A model generated the notes under the pieces. It worked only from the letters and a program-made list of their open reading frames with translations, was not told the DNA's origin and did not search any database. From contig JAGWNX010000035.1 of NCBI GenBank assembly GCA_028872955.1, positions 1-35,798 on the forward strand: a stretch of DNA of 35,798 nt. Reading direction: 5' to 3'. This document shows positions 1-7,499 of this stretch, piece after piece. Position 1 is the stretch's first letter, and every line of letters begins with the position of its first letter. This DNA comes from Acidobacteriota bacterium. GTDB taxonomy: Bacteria; Acidobacteriota; Terriglobia; Terriglobales; Acidobacteriaceae. Both the position numbers and the translations under genes were made by a program.

Positions 1-1557
1 CAGGACGAAAAGGCAGAGGAACGGCACGGTGAAGTAGTTCTCCGTCGTCACCGCGTACCACACCGTCCACGCAAAGTAGCAACCGATGCCGAGCTCGATC
101 CATGGCACCAATCCCAAACGCTTGCGGTATTTCTTAGCCTGGCTCTTCTCGCCCTTGGTCTGCACGCGGTACTTGGGGGTGCGGGCAAAGGCTGACTTGA
201 CGCCGAACAGCGCCTCCAGCACGGCCTTGGCGTTGGTAATGGTCAGGCCTACGCCCAGCGCCATCAAAAACGGGACGTACAGAAAGGTCTTGTACCAGCT
301 CTTGGGATACAGCTCCTTCTGGCTGACCAGGTAGAACGTCGAGATGGAGCAGGTGCTGGCGATGAACAGCGGCATATCGATCAGAAGCATCTGGATGTAG
401 CCCTGCCAGCTGCGAATGATCATGGCCGGCATCAGCAGCACGCTCAGGATGATCATGAGCGGGTAGCTGATGTTGGCGGTCAGGTGATACCAGGCCTCCA
501 GCTTGGTGTGCCAGGGCTTGTCGCTCCGCAGCACGCGCGGCAGGATCTTTTTGCCGGTCTGGATGAGTCCCTTGGCCCAGCGTGCCTGCTGCGTCTTGAA
601 GGCCGTCATCTCAATGGGCAACTCGGCCGGGCATTCCACGTCCTGCAGGTATTTGAACTTCCAGCCCACCATCTGGGCGCGGTAGCTCAGGTCGGTGTCC
701 TCGGTCAGCGTGTCGTGCTGCCAGCCGCCCGCGCTGGCGATGGTCTCGCGGCGCCACATGCCGGCGGTTCCGTTGAAGTTGAAGAAGACCCCCGCGCGGG
801 AGCGGCCGCCGTGCTCCAGCACAAAGTGGCCGTCCAGCAGAATCGCTTCCACCTGCGTCATAAAGCTGTAGTCGCGATTCAGGTGAGTCCAGCGCGTCTG
901 CACCATGCCGATCTCCGGCTCGGCAAAGTGGTGGATCACCTGCATTACCCACTCGCGCGGCGGCACAAAGTCCGCGTCGAAGATGGCGATAAACTCGCCC
1001 TTGGCCACCTTCTGGCCAGCGTCGAGCGCACCTGCCTTGAAGCCGTGGCGGTTGCTGCGATGCAGGTAGACGATGGGCTGCGGCTCCATGCCCGCAAAGC
1101 CTGCCGCATAACGTGCGACGATGTCGCTGGCCACCTTCACCGTCTCGTCGGTGGAGTCGTCCAGCACCTGAATCTCGAAGCGGTCACGCGGGTAGTCCAG
1201 ACGGCAGCAGGCGTCGATCAGGCGATCGATGACGAACTGCTCGTTGTAGATCGGCAGCTGGATGGTGACATACGGCAGCTCCCCCTCTGGCCAGCGCATC
1301 GGCGGATTATCCCAGCGGGCGGCGTTCTTCTTGTTCTTGAAGTACAGCCACACCAGCTGATAGCGGTGCACGCCGTAGAACGCGAGAATCACCATCACAA
1401 TGAAGTAGGGAATGAGCAGCAGAACATCAAACGTGTTCCAGCGGTACAGATGCTCAAACGTGCGATCCGCATAGTGCGTTCTGATGTAGTGCGTCAGTCC
1501 CTTGGAGACGAGCAGCAGGGCCGGCAGCGATGGCAGATTGGCGACGAGGGAAGGCAG
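1..1557 (-). CDS. Membrane glycosyltransferase family 2 (cellulose synthase-like), 3' end outside window
   Basis: Processive-type GT2 that would transfer a sugar from a nucleotide donor at the inner membrane; the product cannot be told from sequence. About 519 residues are visible and the frame stays open at the left edge. The GT-A catalytic set is complete: VLDDSTDET, FDADFVPP, LTEDTDLSYRAQ and QQARWAKG, i.e. the D,D,D,QxxRW signature. A hydrophobic segment precedes the GT domain (LLLIPYFIVMVILAFYGV) and several membrane segments follow it. The start is odd: no ATG, GTG or TTG fits. I chose CTG at 1557-1555, which has GGAG seven bases upstream and gives an N-terminus of reasonable length. 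An in-frame ATG at 1680 lies inside the upstream gene and upstream of a TAGAAT box (1592-1597), so I consider it unlikely. Family call is secure; the start is not. Confidence 0.9.
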   Translation of the reverse strand, partial: MPSLVANLPSLPALLLVSKGLTHYIRTHYADRTFEHLYRWNTFDVLLLIPYFIVMVILAFYGVHRYQLVWLYFKNKKNAARWDNPPMRWPEGELPYVTIQLPIYNEQFVIDRLIDACCRLDYPRDRFEIQVLDDSTDETVKVASDIVARYAAGFAGMEPQPIVYLHRSNRHGFKAGALDAGQKVAKGEFIAIFDADFVPPREWVMQVIHHFAEPEIGMVQTRWTHLNRDYSFMTQVEAILLDGHFVLEHGGRSRAGVFFNFNGTAGMWRRETIASAGGWQHDTLTEDTDLSYRAQMVGWKFKYLQDVECPAELPIEMTAFKTQQARWAKGLIQTGKKILPRVLRSDKPWHTKLEAWYHLTANISYPLMIILSVLLMPAMIIRSWQGYIQMLLIDMPLFIASTCSISTFYLVSQKELYPKSWYKTFLYVPFLMALGVGLTITNAKAVLEALFGVKSAFARTPKYRVQTKGEKSQAKKYRKRLGLVPWIELGIGCYFAWTVWYAVTTENYFTVPFLCLFVL

Positions 1558-1648
1558 AGGTCCGCTCCAGCGTAGGGAATCGATTGCTCCGATTCTACGC
1601 GATGCCGGCGATGGCCCGGCAACCTCTTTTGCGTTGCCAGCCAGCGGG

Positions 1649-2596
1649 TTACTGCAGCAGCAGCATCCGGTAGGCACCATCGCGCTGCACCGGGCGGAAT
1701 CCAGCGTCGCGAATCACCTGGCGCAGCTGCTCCTCGGTGGCCGCGACGGCGCGATCGGCGTTCTCCGGCGGTACGGAGCCCACGTCGTTGCCGCCAAAGC
1801 GCAGCGTCATCTGAAGAATCTTCAGTCCCTGGGTCTCCAGGTCACCCGCCAGGTTGGGAATGGTGTCCAGAAACATGCGGCAGATGGCCAGCGTCTTCAG
1901 GTACTCAACAGCGGTGGTCTCCTCAAAGCCCTGGATTCCGGCACGCAGCGGCTCCACGGCGCGCGGCGTGAAGGCGGTAAAGCCGCCGGTCTCCTGCTGC
2001 AGTGCGCGCAGCCGCTCCAGGTGACGCACACGATGCTCCAGGGTCTCGCCGCCTCCAAAACGCATGCTGGCAGTGGTCAGCATGCCGGTGCGATGCGCCG
2101 CGCGGTGTACGCGAAGCCAGTCCTCGGCTGTGCGACCGTTGCGACCGGCGGCGGTTTGCACGGCGTCGTCCAGTATCTCGGCGTCCTCGCCGGCCAGCGA
2201 CTCGATACCGGCATCGCGCAGGCGCGCCAGCGTGGTCTCCAGCGTGGAGCCGCTTCGCGTGGCCAGCGTCAGCACCTCGTGTACGGAGCCTGCCTGCAGC
2301 CATAGCTCCGGGAAGCTTTGCTTGATGCCGGAGACCAGTGCGACGGCAGCGTCCAGGTCGCGGCCCTCCGCGTGCAGACCACGCAGCACGGCCCCGGTGC
2401 CGGAGCGGTCCAGGATCGCCTCGGCCTGCACGGCCCGGGCTTCGTGATCCCCCGCGCACTCCAGCAGGCCATCCACGGCGTAGCTCACCACGCCCTCCGG
2501 ATGCAGGCGCCGACGCACGGCATCAGCCTCCATCCCGACACCGATCAGATCCTCGCTCCGGAAGCACTCCAGAGCCTCATTGCTGCTGATTGCCAT
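1649..2596 (-). CDS. MqnC/CofH-family radical-SAM homologue lacking the iron-sulfur cysteines
   Basis: Protein of 315 residues clearly related to MqnC, the cyclic dehypoxanthine futalosine synthase of menaquinone synthesis. Family-like stretches include GMEADAVRRRLHPEGVVSY (about 21-39), TTASMRFGGGETLEHRV, LQQETGGFTAF, AVEYLKTLAICRMFLD, LRFGGNDVGS and the C-terminal IRDAGFRPVQRDGAYRML. The segment that in MqnC carries NxNYTNxCxxxCxFCAFYR, expected after HPEGVVSY, is missing: only Cys47 is present there and no CxxxCxxC exists. The protein is correspondingly shorter than the usual 360-380 residues. It therefore should not bind the SAM-cleaving [4Fe-4S] cluster. The frame is intact, so it looks maintained rather than decayed. 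A TAAAAT box (2603-2608) sits six bases before the ATG with no Shine-Dalgarno, suggesting a leaderless mRNA. The function is unknown. Confidence 0.8.
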   Translation of the reverse strand: MAISSNEALECFRSEDLIGVGMEADAVRRRLHPEGVVSYAVDGLLECAGDHEARAVQAEAILDRSGTGAVLRGLHAEGRDLDAAVALVSGIKQSFPELWLQAGSVHEVLTLATRSGSTLETTLARLRDAGIESLAGEDAEILDDAVQTAAGRNGRTAEDWLRVHRAAHRTGMLTTASMRFGGGETLEHRVRHLERLRALQQETGGFTAFTPRAVEPLRAGIQGFEETTAVEYLKTLAICRMFLDTIPNLAGDLETQGLKILQMTLRFGGNDVGSVPPENADRAVAATEEQLRQVIRDAGFRPVQRDGAYRMLLLQ

Positions 2597-2602
2597 AGGA
2601 TA

Positions 2603-2608
2603 ATTTTA
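2603..2608 (-). promoter_or_regulatory. Candidate -10 box (TAAAAT) of the MqnC-like gene
   Basis: TAAAAT on the minus strand lies six bases before the ATG at 2596. Transcription would begin at or next to the start codon. No convincing -35 was found. Confidence 0.4.
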
Positions 2609-2641
2609 CGCGCTCTGTTGCCGGGCTGGGGTTCCGCGGGG

Positions 2642-3025
2642 TTAGTGACTTCCATGCCATAGCGACCACGCGAGCAGCGCGAGCACGGCAAGCAGCAGAA
2701 CGACGGCAGCCTGCAGCCAGCGGGTCAGCCCACGGAGCCGGGTGTCCAGCGCATCCAGCCGTTGCTCGTGGTGCTGCACCGCGGCGTGAGTGGCGCGGAC
2801 CTCGCCGCCCAGGGTGTCCACCTGGGCGCTCAGCTCCTGCAGGTGTCGGTACAACGCGGCGTGGGCACGGGTCACCTGGCCCAGGTCACGGTGCACCTCC
2901 TCGGCGACTGCGGTCAGGCGCTCGTCGCCCTGGGAGCGACCGCTCAGAAAGCGGTCAAGCTGCGGGATCAGCCGCGTGAGATGCGGCAACAACTCGAACA
3001 ACTGTGCCAGCAGCCTGGGCCACAT
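2642..3025 (-). CDS. Small coiled-coil protein with C-terminal membrane anchor
   Basis: A 127-residue protein of unknown function. The N-terminal part is amphipathic (MWPRLLAQLFELLPHLTRLI), the middle is a predicted coiled coil rich in heptad Leu/Val (LSAQVDTLGGEVRATHAAVQ and following), and the C-terminus is one membrane helix (AAVVLLLAVLALLAWSLW) with a short WHGSH tail. I chose ATG 3025 because it has GAGG eight bases upstream and begins five bases after the VKOR stop codon; an upstream extension would overlap VKOR. It is probably co-translated with VKOR. A structural or scaffold role at the membrane is only a guess. Confidence 0.7.
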   Translation of the reverse strand: MWPRLLAQLFELLPHLTRLIPQLDRFLSGRSQGDERLTAVAEEVHRDLGQVTRAHAALYRHLQELSAQVDTLGGEVRATHAAVQHHEQRLDALDTRLRGLTRWLQAAVVLLLAVLALLAWSLWHGSH

Positions 3026-3030
3026 GGTCT

Positions 3031-3501
3031 CTACCTCACCGGCGCAGGCTGTGCCTTGCGACCGCTCCACCACCGAACCAGCAATGTCGCGCCGGTGACC
3101 AGCAGGATCGTCGCGACGATGCCCTGCGACCACAGGCAGTAGATGCACCACTTCTCAATGACGAAGGCCTCCAGATAGCTGAGCATCGCGGCAAAGAAGA
3201 AGCCGATCTGCGCCATCTCCAGCACAATCCAAAGCCGCCCGGTCAGCGCGACGATGGCGAGCAGCCCGTACCAGACGATGCCCATGGTGGCGATGGGGAT
3301 GTGGAGCTTTTTGCTGGCGTCATCCTCGTCAAACGAACGCGGCGGAAAGACGGCGAAGCGGCTGTGGTTGACCGTGCCGCAGTCGAACTTCTCGGTGACG
3401 GCGCAGGGTGGCGCCTCACCCGGAGCCTGGTTGTGCACCCGCAGCGCGAGCACGCTTACGTAGAGTCCTGCCAAGGCCAGCAATGCGATCAGATACTTCA
3501 T
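3031..3501 (-). CDS. Vitamin K epoxide reductase (VKOR) family disulfide-bond oxidoreductase
   Basis: Integral membrane enzyme of 156 residues that in bacteria reoxidises a DsbA-like thioredoxin and passes electrons to quinone, replacing DsbB. All diagnostic residues are visible: the loop cysteine pair in CAVTEKFDCG (Cys-x7-Cys), the following Ser in NHS, and the quinone-proximal CxxC in WCIYC. Four or five hydrophobic segments match the family bundle, starting with MKYLIALLALAGLYVSVLAL. No fused thioredoxin domain is present, so the DsbA partner must be encoded elsewhere. ATG 3501 was preferred over an upstream GTG at 3579 because it begins at the first membrane helix and has a TAGAAT box (3509-3514) seven bases before it. 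It is followed after five bases by the coiled-coil membrane protein. Confidence 0.9.
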   Translation of the reverse strand: MKYLIALLALAGLYVSVLALRVHNQAPGEAPPCAVTEKFDCGTVNHSRFAVFPPRSFDEDDASKKLHIPIATMGIVWYGLLAIVALTGRLWIVLEMAQIGFFFAAMLSYLEAFVIEKWCIYCLWSQGIVATILLVTGATLLVRWWSGRKAQPAPVR

Positions 3502-3508
3502 GGCTACG

Positions 3509-3514
3509 ATTCTA
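3509..3514 (-). promoter_or_regulatory. Candidate -10 box (TAGAAT) of the VKOR gene
   Basis: TAGAAT on the minus strand is seven bases upstream of the ATG at 3501, with no Shine-Dalgarno between them. This fits a leaderless transcript for the VKOR operon. Confidence 0.45.
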
Positions 3515-3666
3515 TCCCCGGGCCGGTGGTCGCGGGGGTGTCGGCAGGGTACAGCGCAATCAGGTATGCTGTTGGCCACTCGCGAGGCGCAGCCCCGGCA
3601 CCCGCCGCGCGAGCCTTACCGAGATTCGGGCCCGCGCAACCAGACCGCAGTGCAGGAGCCTCACCT

Positions 3667-4071
3667 ATGAGCGAATCGTTTCCTCCGCAGCCCCCCGCGC
3701 CCCAGTCGCCACCCCCAGCCCCGGGTGGCCTGGCCGATAACGTCGCCTCGGCCCTGGCGTACTTCACCATCATCCCGGCCGTCCTCTTCCTGCTGATCGA
3801 GCCGTATAAGAGCCGTCCGCTGGTTCGGTTCCACAGCTTTCAAAGCATCGCCTTCGTCGTGGCCTCGTTCCTGCTGCATGTGGTTGTGCACCTGACGCGC
3901 ATGATGCTCCACTGGATCCCGCTCATCGGGTTGGCCTTCATGCTGCTGGATGTGATGGTGGCCCTGGTGCTGTTTCTGGTGTGGCTGTTTGTGGTCTACA
4001 AGGCCAGCCAGGGCGAGTGGTACAAGCTGCCGGTGCTGGGCGACTTTGCGGAGCAACAGGCTCGCGCCTGA
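3667..4071 (+). CDS. DUF4870 (Tic20-like) small membrane protein
   Basis: A 134-residue protein with a Pro-rich cytoplasmic N-terminus (SESFPPQPPAPQSPPPAPGG), then NVASALAYFTIIPAVLFLLI, a loop with PYKSRPLVRFHSFQS, and two further hydrophobic stretches. The order of first helix, RxLVRFHSFQS loop and two helices is the DUF4870/Tic20-like signature; members are membrane proteins of unknown function found near many unrelated genes. The ATG has AGGAG about nine bases upstream. It is divergent from the VKOR gene across 165 bases and convergent with the DNA methyltransferase 32 bases downstream. The family is recognised with good confidence; no function can be given. Confidence 0.85.
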   Translation: MSESFPPQPPAPQSPPPAPGGLADNVASALAYFTIIPAVLFLLIEPYKSRPLVRFHSFQSIAFVVASFLLHVVVHLTRMMLHWIPLIGLAFMLLDVMVALVLFLVWLFVVYKASQGEWYKLPVLGDFAEQQARA

Positions 4072-4103
4072 ACCCTGAGGCCAGCCACAGCCAGCGCAAC
4101 CGG

Positions 4104-4931
4104 CTACAGCCAGCGCGCCAGCCGCTGTTGCATCACGGCGATGGCCTCCGGGTTGTCATCTACCAGGCAGAAGCGTCGGCCGTGCCGTGCAGCGGCCTCG
4201 CCGGTGGTGCCGCTGCCGGCAAAGAAGTCCAGCACCAGATCGCCTGGCTTGCTGTGTACTTTGACGATGCGCTCCAGGATGCCGAGCGGCTTCTGCGTCG
4301 CGTAGCCGGTCTTCTCCCGGCCCGTGGGAGAGACGATGGTGTGCCACCAAACGTCGGTCGGCGTCTTGCCACGCGCGGCCTTCTCTGCGCCCACCAGGCC
4401 CGGTGCCATATACGGAATGCGGTCGCACGCCTCCAGATCAAAGGTGTACTGCTCGGGGTCTTTGGAGTACCACAGGATGTTGTCGTGCTTGGCCGGCCAG
4501 CGTTTGCGGGCGCGGGCGCCGTAGTCGTAGGCCCAGATGATCTCGTTCTGGAAGCACTCGCGGCCAAAGATCTGATCCAGCATCACCTTGCAGTAGTGCA
4601 CCTCGCGGTAGTCGATGTGGAAGAACAGCGAGCCGTGGGCGGCCAGCACACGGTGGGCCTGCTGCATGCGCGGCTGCAGAAAGGCGGGCAGGTCGGCAAA
4701 GCTGTCGTGGTAGCCTCTGCCACTTTCGAGTACCTCGGTGCGGTAGCGTCTGCCGCCAAAGCCAACCCGGTCGCCCGTGGCGTCGCGCACGGTGCGCAGG
4801 CGGCTTCGCGTCTGGCGTCGCCCGGTATTAAAAGGCGGGTCGACGTAGATCAGCTGGGCTGAGCCTGCCTCCATTCCGCTCAAAAACTCCAGGTTGTCCC
4901 CAAGGACGATCTGGTTTGGACTCTGGTTCAT
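4104..4931 (-). CDS. Orphan beta-class DNA (adenine-N6 or cytosine-N4) methyltransferase
   Basis: A 275-residue SAM-dependent DNA amino-methyltransferase. Motif IV DPPFNTG is near the N-terminus (about 31-37) and motif I FFAGSGTTGEAA is near the C-terminus (from about 236), the circular order of the beta class. YATQKPLGILERIVKVHSKP between them is the usual motif X region. The central section (about 40-190) probably holds target recognition; its DNA site cannot be read from sequence. The start at 4931 was chosen for AGGAG five bases upstream; an upstream ATG (5012) would run into the promoter of the divergent PP2C gene. No restriction endonuclease or specificity subunit is adjacent, so this is an orphan enzyme, possibly with a regulatory or mismatch-strand role like CcrM or Dam (inference). 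Confidence 0.9.
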   Translation of the reverse strand: MNQSPNQIVLGDNLEFLSGMEAGSAQLIYVDPPFNTGRRQTRSRLRTVRDATGDRVGFGGRRYRTEVLESGRGYHDSFADLPAFLQPRMQQAHRVLAAHGSLFFHIDYREVHYCKVMLDQIFGRECFQNEIIWAYDYGARARKRWPAKHDNILWYSKDPEQYTFDLEACDRIPYMAPGLVGAEKAARGKTPTDVWWHTIVSPTGREKTGYATQKPLGILERIVKVHSKPGDLVLDFFAGSGTTGEAAARHGRRFCLVDDNPEAIAVMQQRLARWL

Positions 4932-4968
4932 CGCGACTCCTGTCGGCAACTCCACACTAACGTAGTAT

Positions 4969-4997
4969 TTGGTGCGTCTGTCGGTTGCGTGTATTGT
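4969..4997 (+). promoter_or_regulatory. Candidate promoter of the PP2C phosphatase gene
   Basis: TTGGTG (4969-4974), a 17-base spacer and TATTGT (4992-4997) form a plausible sigma-70 promoter in the short gap between the divergent methyltransferase and phosphatase genes. Transcription would start near 5004. Confidence 0.4.
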
Positions 4998-5014
4998 TTT
5001 GTGCGGGCGCAAAC

Positions 5015-5839
5015 TTGATTCTGCAGGCTACCCAACTCGTGCACGCCATGCGTACGGACCCCGGGCTGATACGCCGGGGTAATGAAGACGCGTGCGATGC
5101 CAGTCCCGAACACGGCATCTATGTGGTGTGCGATGGCATGGGCGGCGCTGCCGCGGGAGAGGTGGCCAGCCACCTTGCCACCCAGACCGTGCTGGATCAC
5201 GTCGCCGCATCAGCCGGACGCAACGATCACCGCGCGCGGCTGAACGAGGCAGTCCACGCAGCCAACCACGCTGTCTTTCAAAAGAGCCTGACCTCGCCGG
5301 AGCTGGCCGGCATGGGTACCACGTTGGTGGCGCTGCTGCACACCCCAGCCGAGACCCCAGAGGCCGTGCCAGAGGTGCAGGACGACCCCGGCGGCGTGAC
5401 GCTGCGACCGCGACCGCCCTCACTTTGGCTGGTCCATGTGGGCGACAGCCGCTGCTACCGGCTGCGCGGCAGAGATCTGGCGCTGCTGACCAGCGACCAC
5501 TCCCTGGTCGAGGAGCAGGTGCGCGCTGGCCACATTACCCCGGCCGAGGCGGCCGTCTCGCCCATGCGCAACTACATTACGCGCGCCGTGGGATCGATGC
5601 CCGAGGTTGACCCCGAGGTTCAGGCTCACCGCCCACACCCGGGCGACATCTATCTGCTGGCCTCTGACGGCTTGACGACGGAGCTGACCAACGAAGAGAT
5701 TGCGGGGATTCTTGAGGACATTCCCAACCCGCCCACCGCGCCTTATCTGGCGGCGGCCTGCGACACTTTGATCCGCGCCGCGAAGACCTGTGGCGGACGC
5801 GACAACATCACGGTCCTGCTCCTCGCATTTGCCGTCTAA
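5015..5839 (+). CDS. PP2C-family serine/threonine protein phosphatase
   Basis: Metal-dependent Ser/Thr phosphatase of the bacterial PrpC/Stp type that reverses Hanks-type kinase phosphorylation. Visible PP2C motifs in order: DPGLIRRGNEDACDA, VVCDGMGGAAAGEVAS, GMGTTLVALL, VHVGDSRCYRLRG, LTSDHSLVEEQV, RNYITRAVGS, YLLASDGLTTELTNEEI and GGRDNITVLLL. The metal-binding aspartates (CDGMGG, ASDGL, GGRDN) are all present. Length is about 274 residues with no extra domain. An insertion of about 25 residues (TPAETPEAVPEVQDDPGGVT) separates two strands. The start is uncertain: TTG 5015 is just downstream of the proposed promoter, TTG 4985 lies upstream of its -10 box, and GTG 5039 or ATG 5048 would clip the first strand. 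No kinase gene is seen in the window. Confidence 0.92.
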   Translation: MILQATQLVHAMRTDPGLIRRGNEDACDASPEHGIYVVCDGMGGAAAGEVASHLATQTVLDHVAASAGRNDHRARLNEAVHAANHAVFQKSLTSPELAGMGTTLVALLHTPAETPEAVPEVQDDPGGVTLRPRPPSLWLVHVGDSRCYRLRGRDLALLTSDHSLVEEQVRAGHITPAEAAVSPMRNYITRAVGSMPEVDPEVQAHRPHPGDIYLLASDGLTTELTNEEIAGILEDIPNPPTAPYLAAACDTLIRAAKTCGGRDNITVLLLAFAV

Positions 5840-5965
5840 GGTCTCAGCGGCATCTGTACGGCGCTCTGTTTATCGCACACAATCCCTGGCATCGCCCCCG
5901 GCAGCCCGGCTGCTCGCGCTAAGATGGCAGGTAATGCTGCCCGACGGGCAGCCCACGGAGAATCC

Positions 5966-6421
5966 ATGCCGCAAGAGCTCTACTTTGAAGACTTTTACGT
6001 TGGCCAGACGATGAACTCCATCGGCACCTACAAGGTGACCGCCGAGGAGATCAAGGAGTTTGGACAGAAGTACGACCCCCAGCCTTTCCACCTGGATGAA
6101 GCCGCCGGTGAGAGCTCGTTCTTCAAAGGGCTTGCTGCCTCTGGCTGGCTGACGGCTGCCATCGTCATGCGCCTGCGCGTGCAGTCGATTACGGTAGCAG
6201 GCGGTATGATCGGCGCCGGTGTGGAGGAGATGCGCTGGACGATGCCCGTACGCCCGGGCGACAGCATTCGCACGGAGATCGAGGTACTCGGCGTGCGCCA
6301 CTCCAGCTCCCGTCCGGAGTTTGGCATTGTGCGTACCCGTACCCTGGCCTACAACCAGCACGATGAGGTGGTGCTGCGCTCGACGGTCAACTTCCTGGCT
6401 CCGCTGCGGCCGAAGTCTTAG
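5966..6421 (+). CDS. MaoC-like (hot-dog fold) dehydratase/hydratase
   Basis: A 151-residue single hot-dog protein of the MaoC family, which hydrates enoyl-CoA or related thioesters. The catalytic region is visible as EFGQKYDPQPFHLDEAA, the Asp-Pro-x-x-x-His version of the R-hydratase motif, followed by GLAASGWLTAAIVMR. The later RWTMPVRPGDSIRTEIEV is the usual central strand region. The start at 5966 has GGAG a few bases upstream; an upstream in-frame ATG (5924) adds a low-complexity stretch and was rejected. Substrate cannot be predicted: neighbours (a phosphatase and an MBL hydrolase) give no pathway. It may form a dimer, as family members do. Confidence 0.88.
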   Translation: MPQELYFEDFYVGQTMNSIGTYKVTAEEIKEFGQKYDPQPFHLDEAAGESSFFKGLAASGWLTAAIVMRLRVQSITVAGGMIGAGVEEMRWTMPVRPGDSIRTEIEVLGVRHSSSRPEFGIVRTRTLAYNQHDEVVLRSTVNFLAPLRPKS

Positions 6422-6490
6422 GGCTGGGCAGGCCGCTGCGGCTGGATGCTGCAGCGGTCTGTGCCCACGGTTCCACACCCGCTGACGGCG

Positions 6491-6496
6491 TATCGT
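6491..6496 (+). promoter_or_regulatory. Candidate -10 box (TATCGT) of the YycJ-like gene
   Basis: TATCGT is seven bases before ATG 6504. The same hexamer and spacing occur before the penicillin-binding protein gene. No Shine-Dalgarno is visible. Confidence 0.4.
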
Positions 6497-6503
6497 AGAG
6501 GCT

Positions 6504-7499
6504 ATGCGCCTCACTGTGCTCGCCTCCGGCTCCAAGGGCAACAGCTCCGTTCTCTCGTCGGGGCGCACCCGCATTCTGGTGGATGCGGGCCTCTCGTGCC
6601 GCGAACTGACGCGACGCATGGCAGCAGCGGGAGAAGATCCCGCAACGCTGGACGCGGTTGTCCTGACCCACGAACATATCGACCACGTCGCCGGGCTGGC
6701 CGTGCTGGCGCGCCGCTACAACCTGCCGGTTTACTTTACTGAGGCGACCCACCGCGCCTGGGTGCGCATGGTGCGTCCCCGCACCACCATGACCTACACT
6801 CGCTGGCTGGAGCAACTGCAGCAGCAGAAGGCCGCCCGTGCTGAGGCGGTCGCCGGGCAGGGGGGCGAAGTTGCTGCGCTGGCGGCGGTGGCCATTCCTG
6901 AGGAGCCGGCCCGTGCCACGCCCGCTGTGCCAGACGACTCTGACGGCGCACCGGATGACCCAGCCACAGCTCTGCCCCAGCAGGCGGACCCCGCGTACCT
7001 GCCCGCCGTGGAGTACTTCCGTCCCGGCGCAGGCTTCTCGATCGGCGACATCGAGATCATGCCGTTCACCATCCCCCACGACGCTGCCGATCCGTGCGGA
7101 TTTGTCTTTCAGGCCGAGGGTGTGCGCGTGGGCTTCGCCACGGACCTGGGCTATGTGCCGCAGAATGTGAAGGCTGCCCTGCGCGGGCTGGACCTGCTGT
7201 TGCTGGAGTCCAACCATGACCTGGAGATGCTGCGCGACGGCCCGTATCCGTGGTCGGTCAAGCAGCGTGTGCTGTCGCGGGTGGGGCACCTCTCCAACGA
7301 CGCCACGGCGGAGTTTCTGCGCGAGGACTACGACGGCTCGGCGGCCTGCATCATTCTGGCGCACCTCTCCGAGTCCAACAATGAGCCGGAACTGGCCCTG
7401 CACGCGGCGGAGCAGGCCCTGAGCCGACACCCCAAGCTGCTGGGGAACCGGGTGCAGATCGCCCGTCAGGCCGAGCCGTTGCCCACGATTGCACTGTAG
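6504..7499 (+). CDS. YycJ/WalJ-like metallo-beta-lactamase-fold hydrolase
   Basis: Cytoplasmic MBL-fold protein of 331 residues, opening with the YycJ-type MRLTVLASGSKGNSSVL. The metal ligands are in THEHIDHVAGL; later ligand regions are FTIPHDAADPCGF, ATDLGYV and LLLESNHDLEML; ILAHLSESNNEP closes the fold. Family members are about 260 residues and include phosphodiesterases/nucleases linked to cell-wall regulation or DNA repair. This one is longer because of a roughly 65-residue Ala/Pro/Glu-rich insertion (about 112-170, containing AIPEEPARATPAVPDDSDGA) between the first and second halves of the fold. The start follows a TATCGT box by seven bases. No WalRK genes are nearby. The family call is firm, substrate unknown. 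Confidence 0.9.
   Translation: MRLTVLASGSKGNSSVLSSGRTRILVDAGLSCRELTRRMAAAGEDPATLDAVVLTHEHIDHVAGLAVLARRYNLPVYFTEATHRAWVRMVRPRTTMTYTRWLEQLQQQKAARAEAVAGQGGEVAALAAVAIPEEPARATPAVPDDSDGAPDDPATALPQQADPAYLPAVEYFRPGAGFSIGDIEIMPFTIPHDAADPCGFVFQAEGVRVGFATDLGYVPQNVKAALRGLDLLLLESNHDLEMLRDGPYPWSVKQRVLSRVGHLSNDATAEFLREDYDGSAACIILAHLSESNNEPELALHAAEQALSRHPKLLGNRVQIARQAEPLPTIAL

Noticed and set aside
484-1575. Long plus-strand open frame opposite the GT2 gene
   Set aside because: It is antisense to a gene with complete GT2 motifs; its own product has no domain and its composition is that of a high-GC shadow frame.
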